A model generated the notes under the pieces. It did no database searches, was not told where the DNA came from, and was given only the letters and a program-made list of their open reading frames with translations. A program made the position numbers and the translations under genes. A stretch of 64,000 nucleotides of DNA from Dryas octopetala. Its lineage: Eukaryota > Streptophyta > Magnoliopsida > Rosales > Rosaceae. The DNA lies in the NCBI GenBank assembly GCA_963921425.1, contig OY992836.1, positions 16,385,614 to 16,449,613 of the forward strand. The letters run 5' to 3'. Every line of letters starts with the position of its first letter. The stretch's first letter is position 1. Positions 1 through 12,720 of the stretch are shown one piece after another.

Positions 1-1184
1 GGGTCAATACAAATTGAGTGGACTTGCCATAATTTCATCAAATAATTTGGGGGGACCGGACCGGACCGGACCGAGGCATGTGCCACTATACACTGCTTTA
101 GCCATCACTCATTAATGCCCTCTCTGTTTTAGGAATATTGATTTTCAAATTTAAGTCATCAGATGGTCGTGGTCCTACATTTTAAAATTTTTGAAAGAAG
201 GAACCATCTTTCAAGCATAGGAAAATTCACATTGTTCATTAACTTGTAAATTGTAATTTAATTCTATGATTTGAACTATTTATTTTAAGGGTCTTTAGCT
301 TCAAGAATTATTATGTAAAATATTAGATCAATTAATTCAGAAATCATTTATTCATTTATAGCTAGCATTATTAATCATTGAATTGTTGACTAAACAGTTT
401 AGAATATATACATATGGTGTTATTAAACTGCTAACTTTAATAAGGAAATAAAGAATGTTGAATTGTATGTTTGTACCTTGTGGCATGCAGCTCTTGGTCA
501 ATAATTTTGTTATATATAAATTAATCCTCATCTTGTCTTTTTTTTTTTGGCCAAGAATCCTCATCTTGTCAATTTGTCGAGTTGGTGTTTGGTGTAATTA
601 GGCATTCACATCACTGGTAGGGAAACATCTAGTTGATTGCAAAACGCTCGACTTGAAAATGGTGATAGATGCATTGCACAAATATATATTCATTGTATAT
701 CACTCTACTTAAAAAAAAAAAAAAAATAGAATTTCTCGTCAAGTAGATATTTTAATTATTAAAGAAATTAATGAATGCACACTTGCAATTAATTAATTAA
801 ATCATATAGTTATTATAAACGTGGATGATTGTGTGGGTTTGTGTCTTTGTGATCATGAGTTGTTGTGATCATCCTTGTTTGCTCTTTCTTCTGCATGCGT
901 ACGTCATAGCATACTCAAACCTACGTGTCCAAAAGCGAATGCAGCCAAAGCTTACATGTTGAGTCGACGATTTTATTTGTCTCATCTATATTGAAAAATT
1001 CTATAATATAAATTGTATGCTGTATAATTAATTTTTTAAATTTTCAGATCTGATTGGTTCGTCATTCCTTACAAGAATATAAATTTGTAATTTGGAATCA
1101 TTGAATTTATTCTTATATACAAATCCACATTTTTTATGCTCTAAAATATAAATGATTTTTATTATTGAAATTGGTTGTTGTATG

Positions 1185-1504
1185 CAATGTTCTAAAAATT
1201 GCTAGGCGGGCGGCGGACGGCAGGAGGGCGCCTAGAGCCTAGAAGCCTAGGAGCCTGGGCAAGGCCTAGGCGGCGCCTAGATGATTTTTTTTATTAGTAC
1301 TATGTCTAGGAGGGTCTTACTAGCTTCATACTTGTTCAGATAAATTATTATTTGTTGAGATAGATATTTTGAAAAATTATTATTTGTTACTTGTTATTAG
1401 TATTTTGTGCTTAAAAATAATTAAAAAAATACTTGGGTGTTAATCGGGGCGGCTAGCCAACGTCTAGCGCCTAGGCGCCGCCTAGAGGGGTTTTTAGAAC
1501 ACTT
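1185..1504. mobile_element. hAT-like miniature transposon
   Basis: A 320 bp element with inverted ends: the left end reads CAATGTTCTAAAAA and the reverse complement of the right end reads AAGTGTTCTAAAAA. It is flanked by near-identical 8 bp duplications (GTTGTATG at 1177-1184, ATTGTATG at 1505-1512; 7 of 8 match). Both arms carry GC-rich CTAGGCGG/CGCCTAGG repeats around an AT-rich core. It has no coding capacity. The 8 bp duplication and short ends suggest the hAT superfamily; the family name is inferred. Confidence 0.65.
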
Positions 1505-1980
1505 ATTGTATGATTAGATGAACGGAAAATTCCTTACTTACTTTATAGTGAGTGAGTGAGTGAGTGAGTGATAATTATTATATATATATTCTTTTATTTC
1601 CTCTTTTAATTATTTATTTTGATGCATGTATGGTCATTGGTCCATGGATCACTAGTGCTAAGTGCGGACTGTGGAGGGTTCAATCATGATCGATCATGTC
1701 TGAATATGTTTCCCCTTCTATATTAAAGAATGTCAGATTCCACGTTCATAGTAAGGACAATTGAAGACAAGTGAAAGTCTAGATTTATATGAATGAACAT
1801 GTAGAGAGAACAAAAGAGCTACAAACAAGTAGATTAACTTGTAATTAAAATAGGCATTTCCTTCTTACTTTCTTTTGTTTGGTTGTGGCTATAAAAGGGT
1901 CTAGAAAATGACAAGATTTTACTTTCATCTATTTACTTGATTTCAATTAACCACATTGGAAAAATTATTCAAATTAACTA

Positions 1981-2353
1981 GCCTTAATTATATTTTTTAT
2001 CACTCATAGTTTCAGTTGATTTCTATTTTACCACCTAAATGTTTATTTGTCTTACTTTACCACTTACAACTATTTTCATGTCTCACTTTATTTTTTTTGT
2101 CCATTCCATCACTTAAGCCGTCAAAAATGTTGATGTAGCAGGGGCATTTTTATCACCAATATTGACGGATTAGTTGATCCGTCGATGGGATAAACGAAAA
2201 AAGATAAAAGTGGGACAAAGATAAGAATGGGCATTTTTGTCATCAATATTGACGGATTAGGTAGCAAAGTAGAACAAATAAATATCTGTTGCGTAGTAAA
2301 GTGAAAATCATCTAAAAGACTAAAACTATGAGTGGTAAAAACTCAATTAAGCC
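1981..2353. mobile_element. Mutator-like foldback MITE (GGCTT family)
   Basis: A 373 bp element with long imperfect inverted ends (left GCCTTAATTATATTTTTTAT, right reverse complement GGCTTAATTGAGTTTTTACC; similarity continues for about 80 bp). It is flanked by a perfect 9 bp duplication, AATTAACTA, at 1972-1980 and 2354-2362. A 9 bp duplication with long terminal inverted repeats is typical of Mutator-like elements. It has no coding capacity. Elements at 8872 and 51997 share the GGCTT end and the 9 bp duplication. Confidence 0.8.
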
Positions 2354-2920
2354 AATTAACTATATAAAGGTAGTGGAAACTTGTAGCTTCAATGGAATAG
2401 AGTTTTTACCCCACTCATGGTCAGATCAGTTGCAACCTCTCTATTCTCAGGACTCAGGAGCTACAAGTCTTTTTGACTATATAAGGAGTTTTTTGTTCTG
2501 TTGGGTCCATTGAAACCCAGACAGCATTGAATTGGTTTAAGGCCCAACTCAAAGTTCAAACTACACGTTGTTGTTATAAATCTTCTAAATAGAGGTAAGT
2601 GTCATAGAAATTGTGCATGAACTTCGTGACTAATCAGCCCCACTTTGAAACTTGCACCTTGCAGAATGATTAATGCTTTTTCCAGATAATCAAGATCCAT
2701 TTAGCATGATTAAATATGTTTTCAGAAGTCTATGACGTTGAAGCAAATAAGTATTCCAGCAACTGTTATGGTTTTTTATTGCTGATATTCTTTATGTAAT
2801 CAACCCAAATTTATGAACAAGATAAACAAGCAAGAAGAAGAAGATTTTAAACGTTATTCTCCAGGTGCTAGACACATGTAAGATGTAACAAATCAAAACT
2901 AAAATTCTGCACACATTATA

Positions 2921-5322
2921 TTATATGGAAGCTTCTATTTCATCTGAAGCCACTGCAGCTCCATTTGGGGCATCATCTGCATGCAGCTGAGCAGAAACAT
3001 CATCTATGGCAGAATTTAGTTGTGCAATCTTCTCAGCCAGTATTTTGCGGGTTTTCTGTTACCACAAAACACAACCAGAAACTCATAAGTTCAGATCGAA
3101 TAATAAGAATTAACAGACCAGATAACATGGTCCAAAAGTTTTAGGGGATTGACCAATCAAATTTTCCACTTCAAAGGTTTATGAATCTATAAAAATAGTC
3201 TAATTAAGAAGCAATCTACAACCTATAGATATTTATGTATTACAATTCAAGCAGGACACTTACTGTACATATCATGCATAATGGCCTAAGAAAGTGTAGA
3301 TTCTTCCTCTTTATCACCACTGGCCTCTTATAGTACTTCTCCTCATTTAAAAAGCAAAGGTTTGGGATTCAGCCCATTATGGATATGTTTTTGGGGGTTT
3401 GGCATCACTCTATCATTTGGCCAAACAGGGAAAAAAAAAACATTTCCTCCACTTAATTATTAAGTTCCCCATTCAAGAAATCTAGAACTATCATGACCTT
3501 TGTCATTGCTAAAAACAAAATTTAACTGCAGAAACAAATAATTCTCACCTCAAGAGCTTTCTCTTCATCATATATAAATTTTGGCAGCTTCCTCATCAAA
3601 TCTTTTCTATCAGCTCCAGCAACAGCTAGTGCCTTGCTTATCTGGAAAGACAAAAAATATAGCACATAAAATCACATCCGTGGCTCATCTCCCATAATCA
3701 ATTAATTCATCATATATCTTAAACTACATAAATTTACCTATCCTCTAGAAGGTAAACCTTTGGAAGGAGAGAAAAGAGGGGGGGGGGGTGTAGAACTAGA
3801 TGTTGAATAGATATTCAGTGATAAATCATAAATTTAACGATACAGGTGAGGGTATGCAAATAACAGACGCACATATTGTAAGGAAGGGGCCTATAATGTC
3901 TACTCAGCAACAATAGCAATCACATCATCAAATTCAGGCACCAAAACTCACCACCATTAAATCTTGTAATAATCTCATAAAATACAGACCCAACGCAATG
4001 GTAACAGATCAAACTGTGATAGATACATAAGGTGAGTACTTCAACCATACCTGAGGTGCATAAACACAACCTAATGCTCCAACAATTACCCCACCCAATA
4101 CAAATCCACCCACGAAGATGCTTGCAGAACTTGGTCTTCCACTATCCCCACTGTACCAGCAGAAAGGAAAAGAAATGGATAGAAGTAATTACAGTTTATT
4201 GATATCCATGTAACATGAGTATTAACCAACTAAGAAAATTATCTAAAAAACCGATAATGAAACAGTAAAAATTTAGACTTATTGCTAGTGGGAATATATA
4301 TATATATATATCATAGTTACCATGATACTATCTCTAAGTAACTTCTAGAAAGTTATATGCATACCTTGCTCGGACCACAAGTTGCCTTTTGCCCTGAAAT
4401 GTGGGATTTAGATTACTGGGGGTAACGTTCAAAAGACAATGGTGCATTGGCTTCGAAGAAGAACCTAGCATAAAACATTTTGCAATAATTAACGGAAAAT
4501 TTAAAATGTGAAATTCAAATGTAACAATATTTTGCACCTACATGTTTAACCAAGACAACGGACATGCTAGACAGAGTCTCATGCAATGCCTTGAGCCAAT
4601 CCAAGATGAAAGAGAATAAAATCTTGATACCGAAATAACATGCCAGAGAAAATAAGTTGAAGTGGCCTAGTAATAGGGAAAACCGCATAGAACAGAAAGA
4701 TAAATCGAGAAGCTAACAAGTACCAGCTGGTGAATCCTAAAGCCCTATGCACTTCCAATTCAAAATTGACAACTTGAAAGGGTTGTATGCCTAATAAATT
4801 AATCTCACAATACCCTTTAAATGTGTAACTGGTTAACTTAAGTAAAGTAGCATGTATAGACAATTGGATTATGGATAGCAACAATAACAAAAGGTGGGAT
4901 TGAATCATAGGACTCACATGAAAAGACAACCAGCAAAATCACATAGACCCACAAATCAGAGAACTCAGGACTGGGCATTTGCTACATTTCAATTTTCTAA
5001 TCCTCCACAAATGGAGCCTAAAGTCTGCCTTAAAAAGAAAAAAAAACGAAACAAACCCATAAAGGAGAGTGTACACTAATTTTTTACAACAAAAATGATG
5101 AGAAATCTACAATTTCTAGTGATCCGTTAGTTTAGAATAAAAATCTTCAAAGGAACCAATAGAAGATATCAACCAACATATAACAGAAACTAAATCACAA
5201 TCATTTGAATGGAACTAAACAAGGAAAAAACAAAAACACACAAAGAGGATGATATGATTACCGGTCACAAAGTGGGCTTTGGGATTTTGAACTGAAACGA
5301 ACGAGCTTGTAAGAGCACTCAT
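2921..5322 (-). CDS. Small chloroplast-targeted membrane protein (resembles Arabidopsis At1g42960 type)
   Basis: Five exons on the minus strand: 5322-5262, 4464-4365, 4150-4051, 3641-3549 and 3055-2921, encoding 162 residues. All introns are GT-AG and the phases fit. The first 55 or so residues are rich in Ser, Thr, Val and basic residues with few acids, like a plastid transit peptide. A glycine-rich hydrophobic segment follows (about residues 66-85, [20 protein letters not shown]), probably one membrane helix. The rest is charged and helical ([20 protein letters not shown]), likely a short coiled coil exposed to one side. The layout recalls a plant protein assigned to the chloroplast inner envelope (Arabidopsis At1g42960, from memory); its biochemical role is unknown. 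A GA microsatellite (5353-5374) lies just upstream of the start, probably in the 5' untranslated region. Exon structure is well supported; the name is moderate. Confidence 0.82.
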
Positions 5323-7479
5323 GGTTTTCAACTTTACAACACAGAGTAAGGAAGAGAGAGAGAGAGAGAGAGAGAACAGAGCGAGAAAATGTTTGCTTTT
5401 GTGTTTGTGTATCTGAGGATGAATTGCTATTCCACCGAAAACAAATTTTCTCCTTCGATATTATCGAACTACCGCATTGTTACAAGCTTCAAGATCAGAC
5501 AAATAGCAGCATTTTAAAAAATTTATTAAACAAAAATAAAGTGATGAGGCTCAGATCTTTTGGGCTTCATATTGGGTTGACATTGGAATGCCAATTCTTG
5601 GTCCACCGTTAGGTCAGGCCCAAACAAATTAGAGTTTGTTTGTGTTTAGGGTTTGGGTTTGGGTTCCTCATAGGCATGCTTCGGTTGTTTTCTCTGTTTT
5701 TCGGTTGTATTGGACTGGCCCTGACCTTTTGTATTTGGCAAACCTTTCCATTAGATTTTCATGGAATTTTGTACCGAAAATTCTTAGTAGGAGTTGGTAT
5801 GTCATAAAATTATATCTTTAACCCTTGGATCGACATGTTGATTTTTAACAATATGATTCAAATTTGTAAATCACTATTAAATCTATTAGTTATTTTTGAT
5901 AATCGAGGGTGTTTGGGCTAGATTTCGCTCATAAAACTAATCTCTTGATCCGTTTAAAGACAAACAATCAACGCCAGACCTAGAAAATTTACAAGAAATT
6001 TTATCTCTCTTGCTGCTGGCTTCAAGGGTCGAACTGGAGAATCGAACTCGGTACCTTATAATATATATATATATATATATATTAGTGTGCATGTGAATTC
6101 TTACTATAGTGACTAACTTTCTATGCTTTAAAGTCTAAGGAAACCACCACACCACAATTTGACCGCAGAAAGAATGACAGAGTCCAATCCATGAGGACCA
6201 TGACCCAAAAGAAAATGAAGGTCAAAATGTCCAATCCAATGAAAAATCGGCATAGGTCGTTCCCACTTGTCACACTCCTAACCCTTTTTCCCATTTCAGA
6301 TTGACATGGCTTGATGCCACTAGTCTACTAGGAGTTTCTGAATTCTCCCTTAATTTGGTCCTCCAAAATAATATTGCTTATAGTTAAACATTAACTTATT
6401 AAATTGATTTTTAATTATCAAGGGCCATCATGCCAAGGTGATACCATTACAAAACATTTCAAACTCTTGATTGGCTATCTCCATCTCTTATTGTGATGTA
6501 TTATAATATAATTCATTGACCTTGTTTGCATCCCTTCTACACAAATTTAACCTTATATAAGAAAGATTCTTATACACCTAGTAACATGATAAAGAATAGC
6601 ATTTATATAAGTTGTGTTGGGCTGCTTGTTAATTTGTATGTATTCATTTGTTATTTGTATACGGGTTTATTTCTATTAAAGATGTGGTTTTGCAAAATTT
6701 CTATTAAAGATATGGTTTTGTAAAATTAATTTAATAGTTGATTAGTTGGTTAAATTAGGTCACTTTCTTATGGGCTCCCAAATATAGATTGACCACTTTC
6801 CACACCCTTTGAGCCTCATTTGGTTCATAAAATACAGTTCTGAAAAAATCAATTTTTATGCATTATTCAGAATATGTAAGATCATCTGACATTTCCTGAA
6901 AAATATCACACTTGGCCACTGCCATCATCTGACATGGATCTCCACGATGAACCGACCCGCACGTTAGCATTTGAGGTTTGAATTAAACCAGCAGCATGCG
7001 GCCCGACCCGACCCCACATACCCGACGACTCAGATTAAGTTCAAATACTGTTAATTAAAATATGAACAAAATGAATTGTGGTGTTCCTCCTAATTAAGTT
7101 CCTCTGTAATGGACATGCAAATGGCCAAGGGTCAATTGAGTTTAGGTAATACACCTCATTCAATAATTGTGCTTAAATTATTATTTATGTCACTCTTCTT
7201 TAGCATTGACAAGTGGCAAATTGCAACAATTAGCACTGATGCCAATTTAAAAAGTTATTTAATTTTATCAACTTGCCTATTTTGAACATTATGGTTGACC
7301 AGAATGGGATCAGTCATGTAATTGGTGTGTTGGATTTTTATTTTATCTACTTTCTGTTTTTAGGACTCTGAGAATTTTTTTTGTATTTGATAGTGTAAAC
7401 ATGGTAATGAAAGGGGCAAATTTCTCATTCCTTAAATACATATCTAAATATAAATTTTCTCTAGATTTAGTGAGATTCA

Positions 7480-7574
7480 TTTTATTTATACATTAGAGGG
7501 AATCGAACCCTGAATCTAGTCTAATCATAACCCTTACCTCACTTACCCTTACCACTTGGGCTAACCCAAGGGCT
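7480..7574 (-). mobile_element. tRNA-derived SINE copy
   Basis: Read on the minus strand, this copy starts near CCCTTGGGTTAGCCCAAGTG (a box A-like polymerase III promoter), has a box B-like GGGTTCGATTCCC about 60 bases later, and ends in an A-rich ATAAATAAAA tail. It aligns throughout with the copy at 24639-24739, roughly 80% identical by eye. I find no clean target duplication, so this copy is probably the older one. Confidence 0.7.
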
Positions 7575-8871
7575 TTAGACTCGTTTCATCCATTATCAAG
7601 TAGCATACGTATTAAATGAGTTGAAGCTTTAATAACAAAATTAGAGGTGTAATTCGGTCGGTAACCGAACCAATTTAGAGAAATCGACACCAAACCGACA
7701 TGAGGAAAAAGGCCACAAAGGAGGACCGACGCTGAACCGATAGAAGTCGGTGATCGACTTCTCAGGGTACTTAGGCTACTTTTGGTACAAATTATTATAG
7801 TAGTATTTCTTTTGGTACAAATTACAAAACAATCATGTAGTTCCACTAAATAACAATGATGCTAGATATCTTAAATTTGAATCTTAAATACATGTGGTAG
7901 TTTTTCATATATTCATATTTAGGTCTACTCTAAACTTCTTTATTTACAACAAGTAAAACACTAACATATACACTACTACATCATTTGATATCCAAATTTA
8001 GAATTCCTAACATTATCTATAATAATAACAACAATTATTTTAAAACTTTGATCAATTAGGGGTAAATGTGAACTATGACTCAATCAAGCTATGTTTTGAC
8101 AATATAATGAATAGAGAGAAAATATTAAGTACATTTTGGTCAATGCACTTAATCGGGATTTGGTCAACTTTATGTCATAGATCTCAGCTAATCAACTACT
8201 AAGCACTAACACATTTGCCACATATTATATTAAAGTATAATATAAATATTTAGTTAAAATATAATTTAATTGCCACTATTCAAGTTTATTGTCATATTCA
8301 CGTGCCTCTTAAGACTAAAGTACTAGGGACCAACCAAATTTCTCAAATTTACGCTCCATAATCCATACATCTATTTTTAACAAACAATATGTTATCTTAA
8401 ATTGGTATTTGTCTTAATTTTTTATTTTTTCCGAATTTACATAGTAGTTATACATTAAACTTTTTTTTTTAAATATTAATATATTACCATTTGAATTTAA
8501 TAGTGTAGGGCCGCTATGAACAATGCCTAAGATTCTTATTTTATTTTTGGTCCGAATCGGAACATGAACATCCAAGATTCTATGCATGTTTATTCACACC
8601 AGAAGAAGAAAATAAATAATATGTATAGGATCCAGGAAAAAAAAAAAAAGAATAAAGTATATTAACGCACATGTGTTTCTTGGGGTTTGTAAAATGATGT
8701 TTGAAGATTGAATACGACGAGTAGCAAATTATAAGCTCTGTGCTTTTTGGCAGAGTATTGCTCCAATTGGTCCATTTCATCCACCTACATGCGTTGCATG
8801 GGGACTTCTTTTTTCGTTTTTGGCTTTCCTTCTCCAACTGCAAAACAGCAAACGTGTATTATTAATGTTTA

Positions 8872-9367
8872 GGCTTTTTTACTCAAATAGCACCTGAACT
8901 ATAGGGGGTGTGCTTAAATACCATCCAAACTTTTTTTCTTGCCAATTTACCACCTGAAATTATTAATATGTGCTAATTTGCCACCTAACATCCATTTTTC
9001 TGTTAAATCATCAAAAAATTTCCTAAACTTCCCATTTTGCCCTTGAATACAATAAAAAAATATTATTATTTTAAAAACTTTTTTAAAAATATAATTAGAA
9101 AAAAAAATTAAAAACTAAAAAACTAGAAAATGGAAATACCCTTTTTTTTTAGGGGGTTTAATTAGATTTTTTTTTTAATATTTAAAATGCTTTTTTATAT
9201 AAATGACGAAAATACCCTTGAAATAAACAAAAAATTTAACTAAAATGACGGTAGGTGGTAAATTGGCCAATATGTGAAAGTTCAGGTGGTAAAATGGCAA
9301 GAAAAAAAGTTTGGGTGGTATTTGAGCACACCCTTTATAGTTCAGGTGGTATTTGAGTAAAAAAGCC
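8872..9367. mobile_element. Mutator-like foldback MITE (GGCTT family)
   Basis: A 496 bp element with inverted ends of about 150 bp that are highly similar (both begin GGCTTTTTTACTCAAATA). A perfect 9 bp duplication, TAATGTTTA, flanks it at 8863-8871 and 9368-9376. The arms carry repeated phrases such as TTTACCACCTGAA, and the core is AT-rich. No coding capacity. The structure fits a non-autonomous Mutator-like element. Confidence 0.88.
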
Positions 9368-9596
9368 TAATGTTTATTAATGTGGGTTTATAAATTTATA
9401 TTTATATAAATATACATATAAAATAATGTGGGTATATCTCCAAATAAAAATAAAAATTAATTACCCTAAGCTACCTTTTATTTATTGTTTTTACTCTCTA
9501 GTGCACCAATTAATTTTTTTTAATAACAAGGTAAGTTGCTATCTTGAAATCTGGTCAATTGCCATTTTATTTTCTTTTTGTCATTCTCTTTCTTCT

Positions 9597-10643
9597 TGTT
9601 TGTGGATAAACCCACACCGATCCAACAGCCAGTCAGGGCCGGACACGTGGCTGGTCAGACCTGACTTCAATGTTTGACTTCTCAGTGGTCAGACTTTGAC
9701 CTCCACGTCATCACTGCTCAGCACTTCCTCAGCCAGCTCAGATCGGGTCTCCATGCCGAGTCCTCCGTGCCCGGTCCAAGCCGAACCGATGATCTTCCAA
9801 AGGGATTGAGTGTCCATCTTTCCAGTCATTCCGGCTCGGCTCGGCTCGGGACAGGAATACCCTCCTTTCGAGTTCTGGCGTCGGCCAGTTAGGGCTCGGA
9901 AGGACCCCTATCAATTGGACCGGCTCGGTCTGGGATCCCGTGTCCGATCCGATCACACATGGGCTTCATGCATACGCATAAGAACATGTGTTCGGGTCGG
10001 CTCGGCTCTCCGCCACCATCCCCAGGAAGATCACGTTGGGGTGAACCGCCACAATTAAATGCACCTGACAAAGGTCTTCTGACAAAAAGACAATTCAGCC
10101 TGCATTCATGACTACTGAGGGAGTTCACCTGGATCTTCCATACTTGCATTCAATGCAGCATTGAATGCAAAGGAGGTGGGTAGCTGTGCATGCTACTGTT
10201 CACGACCGAACTCGTGGATCTTTCTCAACCAGCCAGTCACATGCAGGTAACTTACTCATCACAATCTCCTTTGCCTATATATACCAACTCATATGTGCAA
10301 AACGGGATCCCCAATCTAGCCACCAATTACTCACCAGACAAACACTCAAAAAAAGAGCCTTTACTCACCCAAGAGCATACCCAACTTGCTGAGAATAAAC
10401 CCAGAACATTTGCCTTGTTCTTCCTATTCTCCCAAGTTCATCCTTTGTTCTTCCTCACCTACCATCCAACACCATCACTGACTTCATCATCGAAGCGTGT
10501 TTGGCTGGTACCACACCGGTCCATCTCCTTTGATCTTGTTTCCCTTACAGGAAGACCTCACGTCATCATTCAGCAGGACTTCGGATCAGCCAGGTCACTA
10601 CCTCTAAGTTGTTGCATCTCTCTTGCGGAAATTTGCATCAACA
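9597..10643 (+). mobile_element. Solo LTR of an LTR retrotransposon
   Basis: A 1,047 bp block that is much more GC-rich than its surroundings. It begins TGTTTGTGGA, ends GCATCAACA (TGTT/AACA ends), and is flanked by a 5 bp duplication, CTTCT, at 9592-9596 and 10644-10648. It has a TATATATA box at about 10276, an AATAAA polyadenylation signal at 10394-10399, and a downstream region consistent with U3-R-U5 order on the plus strand. There is no second LTR, primer-binding site or polymerase gene nearby. The open frame at 10190-10843 crosses the LTR end and is not a gene. Both flanks are pyrimidine-rich, so the duplication alone could be chance; taken together the signals are strong. Confidence 0.72.
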
Positions 10644-10950
10644 CTTCTCTCTTCTCTCTTCTCTCTTCACGCTCATCTTCTCTCTTTATCCCCCCATTAT
10701 GTATCTTTTCTCTTTCTTCTTCATCATCTTCTTGTTCTTCTTCTTCGCAGAGCAAGCACCTTCAGGACGAACACCACCACCACGAGCAGCTCCGCGATCT
10801 GTTCGTCATCCAGCTTTGCCATTTCGCCGCTGCCCGCCACTAATTTCGATCCAATTTATTAATTAATCAAATAATTCAGATCCCGACTTTTCTCTCTTCT
10901 TATCAAGGTCTGTGCATGAGTATGTTTAGGTTCTTGATTTTTTTTGTTTA
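10644..10950. other. Pyrimidine-rich tract, possible 5' untranslated remnant
   Basis: Long CT- and TTC-rich runs are followed by a GC-rich patch (about 10750-10850) and then AT-rich DNA. It looks like plant 5' untranslated sequence, and AAGGTCTGTG near 10906 resembles a splice donor, but no downstream coding exon can be linked to it. The tract seems to continue to the left of the solo LTR, which would have been inserted into it. I make no gene call. Confidence 0.35.
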
Positions 10951-11356
10951 GTTCAGTTTCTGAAACTGCAGAAACAGTTTCTGAAACTGCAGAAACAGTT
11001 TATGCAGTTTCTGGAACTGCAAGTGAACTGAAACTGCAGAAACTGCAATTTATTAGAGTTGAAACTGCAGTTTATTGGAGTTGCGGACTTGCAGTTTCAG
11101 TTTCTGCAAGTGAACTTTCTGCAGTTTCTGAAACTGCAAGTGAACTGAAAGTGCAGAAACTGCAATTTATTAGAGTTGAAACTGCAGTTTATTGGACTTG
11201 CAGTTTCAGTTTCAGTTTCAGTTTTTTGGGTTTACCCTAAATTGCAGTTTCTGCAGTTTATGAAACTTTAAGTGAACTGAAACTGCAGAAACTGCAATTT
11301 ATTAGAGTTGAAACTGCAGTTTATTGGAGTTGCGAACTTGCAGTTTCAGTTTCTGT
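10951..11356. repeat. Higher-order CTGCAG/GTTTCAG repeat
   Basis: About 400 bp built from short motifs (CAGTTTCTG, AAACTGCAG, CTGCAGAAACTG), many of them palindromic around PstI-like CTGCAG. Above this sits a longer unit that starts AAGTGAACTGAAA at 11021, 11138 and 11270 and includes GCAATTTATTAGAGTTG. Units are therefore about 117-132 bp apart with small internal gains and losses. The open frame across it (10944-11240) merely reflects the repeat and is not a gene. Confidence 0.85.
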
Positions 11357-12720
11357 TTTTTGGTGATGCGTTGATGCTGGTATTTTGGAAGATGTTTGCA
11401 TGTTATGTTTTTGTATAGTCTATTTTCGGATGGTATTTTGGGATCTAGTGAGTGTGGTGTCTGCAAATAAATAATAAGATTGTGGTAGTTGGCCCGCAAA
11501 AAAAGAATGGGGCTTTAGGTGGTTTTGGTTAATAAATTTAGATACCAATACCTGTATGTTAAAGGACTCTAAAAATAATGTGGGTATATATATACATATA
11601 TGTAATATGTTTAGAATTTTATTCAAGTGTGAACTCACACTACAAGAATTTAATCAGGAAAAAGAACTAACACATGATTGAGAAAATGATGACAAAAATG
11701 AGAGAGATAACTCAACCACTATAAAAAAATTAAAATCATAATACATAATCATAGTTTTGTATTATTTAATATTGTTGAGTGATTCAAATATAATTATGAA
11801 ACAATACTTTTTCTACATAAACTGGCAAGCATTCACTCAACATAAAACAATGTTTAACATAAATGTTTCGAAGTATTAACTGGACATATTAATATGGGTT
11901 AGAAATACATTCTTTGTGCCAATACCTATGTGCTTGTTGAAAAAATTTGGTGGGTATACTTTTTATTTAATTATACAATGTCAAAATTGAAAATTTGCAT
12001 AAAAGCATTAAACATGCACACCCAACTCTATCAACTTGCAAGTTGCTGGCACTGCATCTTAAACCATCATTTGTCCTTTTTTGTAATAATAGTTTTTGTT
12101 TTTGTTTTTGTTTTGACATGGTTTGTAAGCTTGGATTGGAACTTTCTTGGAAGACTAGAGTGGTCGACAGGCGACTGAGTGAGAAAGGCGCGTAAAGAAG
12201 TAACACTACCAAACTAAAGCCCAAGTGTTTGACCTCAGCAGAACAGCTCAACCAGATCAGCTGAATCACAATCTCAGACAATAAAGCTTCATAAGATTAA
12301 TACTATTACAGTATTACCTCCCCTTAATTAATGGCACAATGCGAGCAATTCTAACCCAGTAGTAAACACACTTGGCCAACTTCTTTAGCTGCCTATTTTC
12401 TTCATCCGTTATAAAGGCAATAACAACTGTTAGAAGAAGTTCGTGTTGCTTTCAGTTCTCACCAAATCACAACTGTTAGAAGAAGAAACACAAGAAATTA
12501 GAAGAAAGGATCAAACTTGGAAATGGGTTTCTACCCAAAACCATAATCAGAGAATCCGCGTTTCATTCGAGTGCTTTTTGTCTTGTAGACCCAGATAAGG
12601 AAACTCGCTTTATTCCCATATTATTTGCTCCATAAAGGGTGCCCAAATTAATTGGAGCCCAAGAAATTGTGTGAGTTTCACAACAGGCCTCCTCCTCTGT
12701 TGTTCTCTCTGAACCTCAAG
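11357..12720. other. Intergenic DNA and MLO promoter region
   Basis: AT-rich DNA without a gene. The last several hundred bases should hold the promoter and 5' untranslated region of the MLO gene that starts at 12721. I could not pick a convincing TATA box. Confidence 0.5.

Larger units (their letters stand above)
1..2920. other. Intergenic DNA
   Basis: I see no gene here. The stretch is AT-rich. It holds a short GGACC repeat near 54-75, an hAT-like element, a GAGT microsatellite at about 1549-1570 and a Mutator-like foldback element, listed separately where useful. The last part (about 2530-2920) is probably the 3' flank and untranslated region of the minus-strand chloroplast protein gene that ends at 2921. 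Confidence 0.6.
5323..9596. other. Intergenic DNA
   Basis: No gene seen. The first few hundred bases are the promoter side of the minus-strand chloroplast protein gene. Features are an AT microsatellite at 6057-6083, a SINE copy near 7480-7574, a short tract of GGTCGGTAACCGAACC-like sequence at 7640-7770 of unclear origin, and a Mutator-like foldback element at 8872-9367. Confidence 0.6.

Noticed and set aside
7640..7770. Possible transposon end around TTAGAGGTGTAATTCGGTCGG
   Set aside because: It resembles some hAT ends, but I found no matching second end or target duplication.
10190..10843. 217-residue open frame
   Set aside because: It spans the solo LTR end and the pyrimidine tract; the protein is low-complexity Ser-rich with no domain.
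10944..11240. 98-residue open frame with repeated SETAETV
   Set aside because: It is the translation of the CTGCAG repeat, with no start context or domain.
9592..11356. Complete LTR retrotransposon
   Set aside because: No second LTR, primer-binding site or gag/pol sequence is present nearby.
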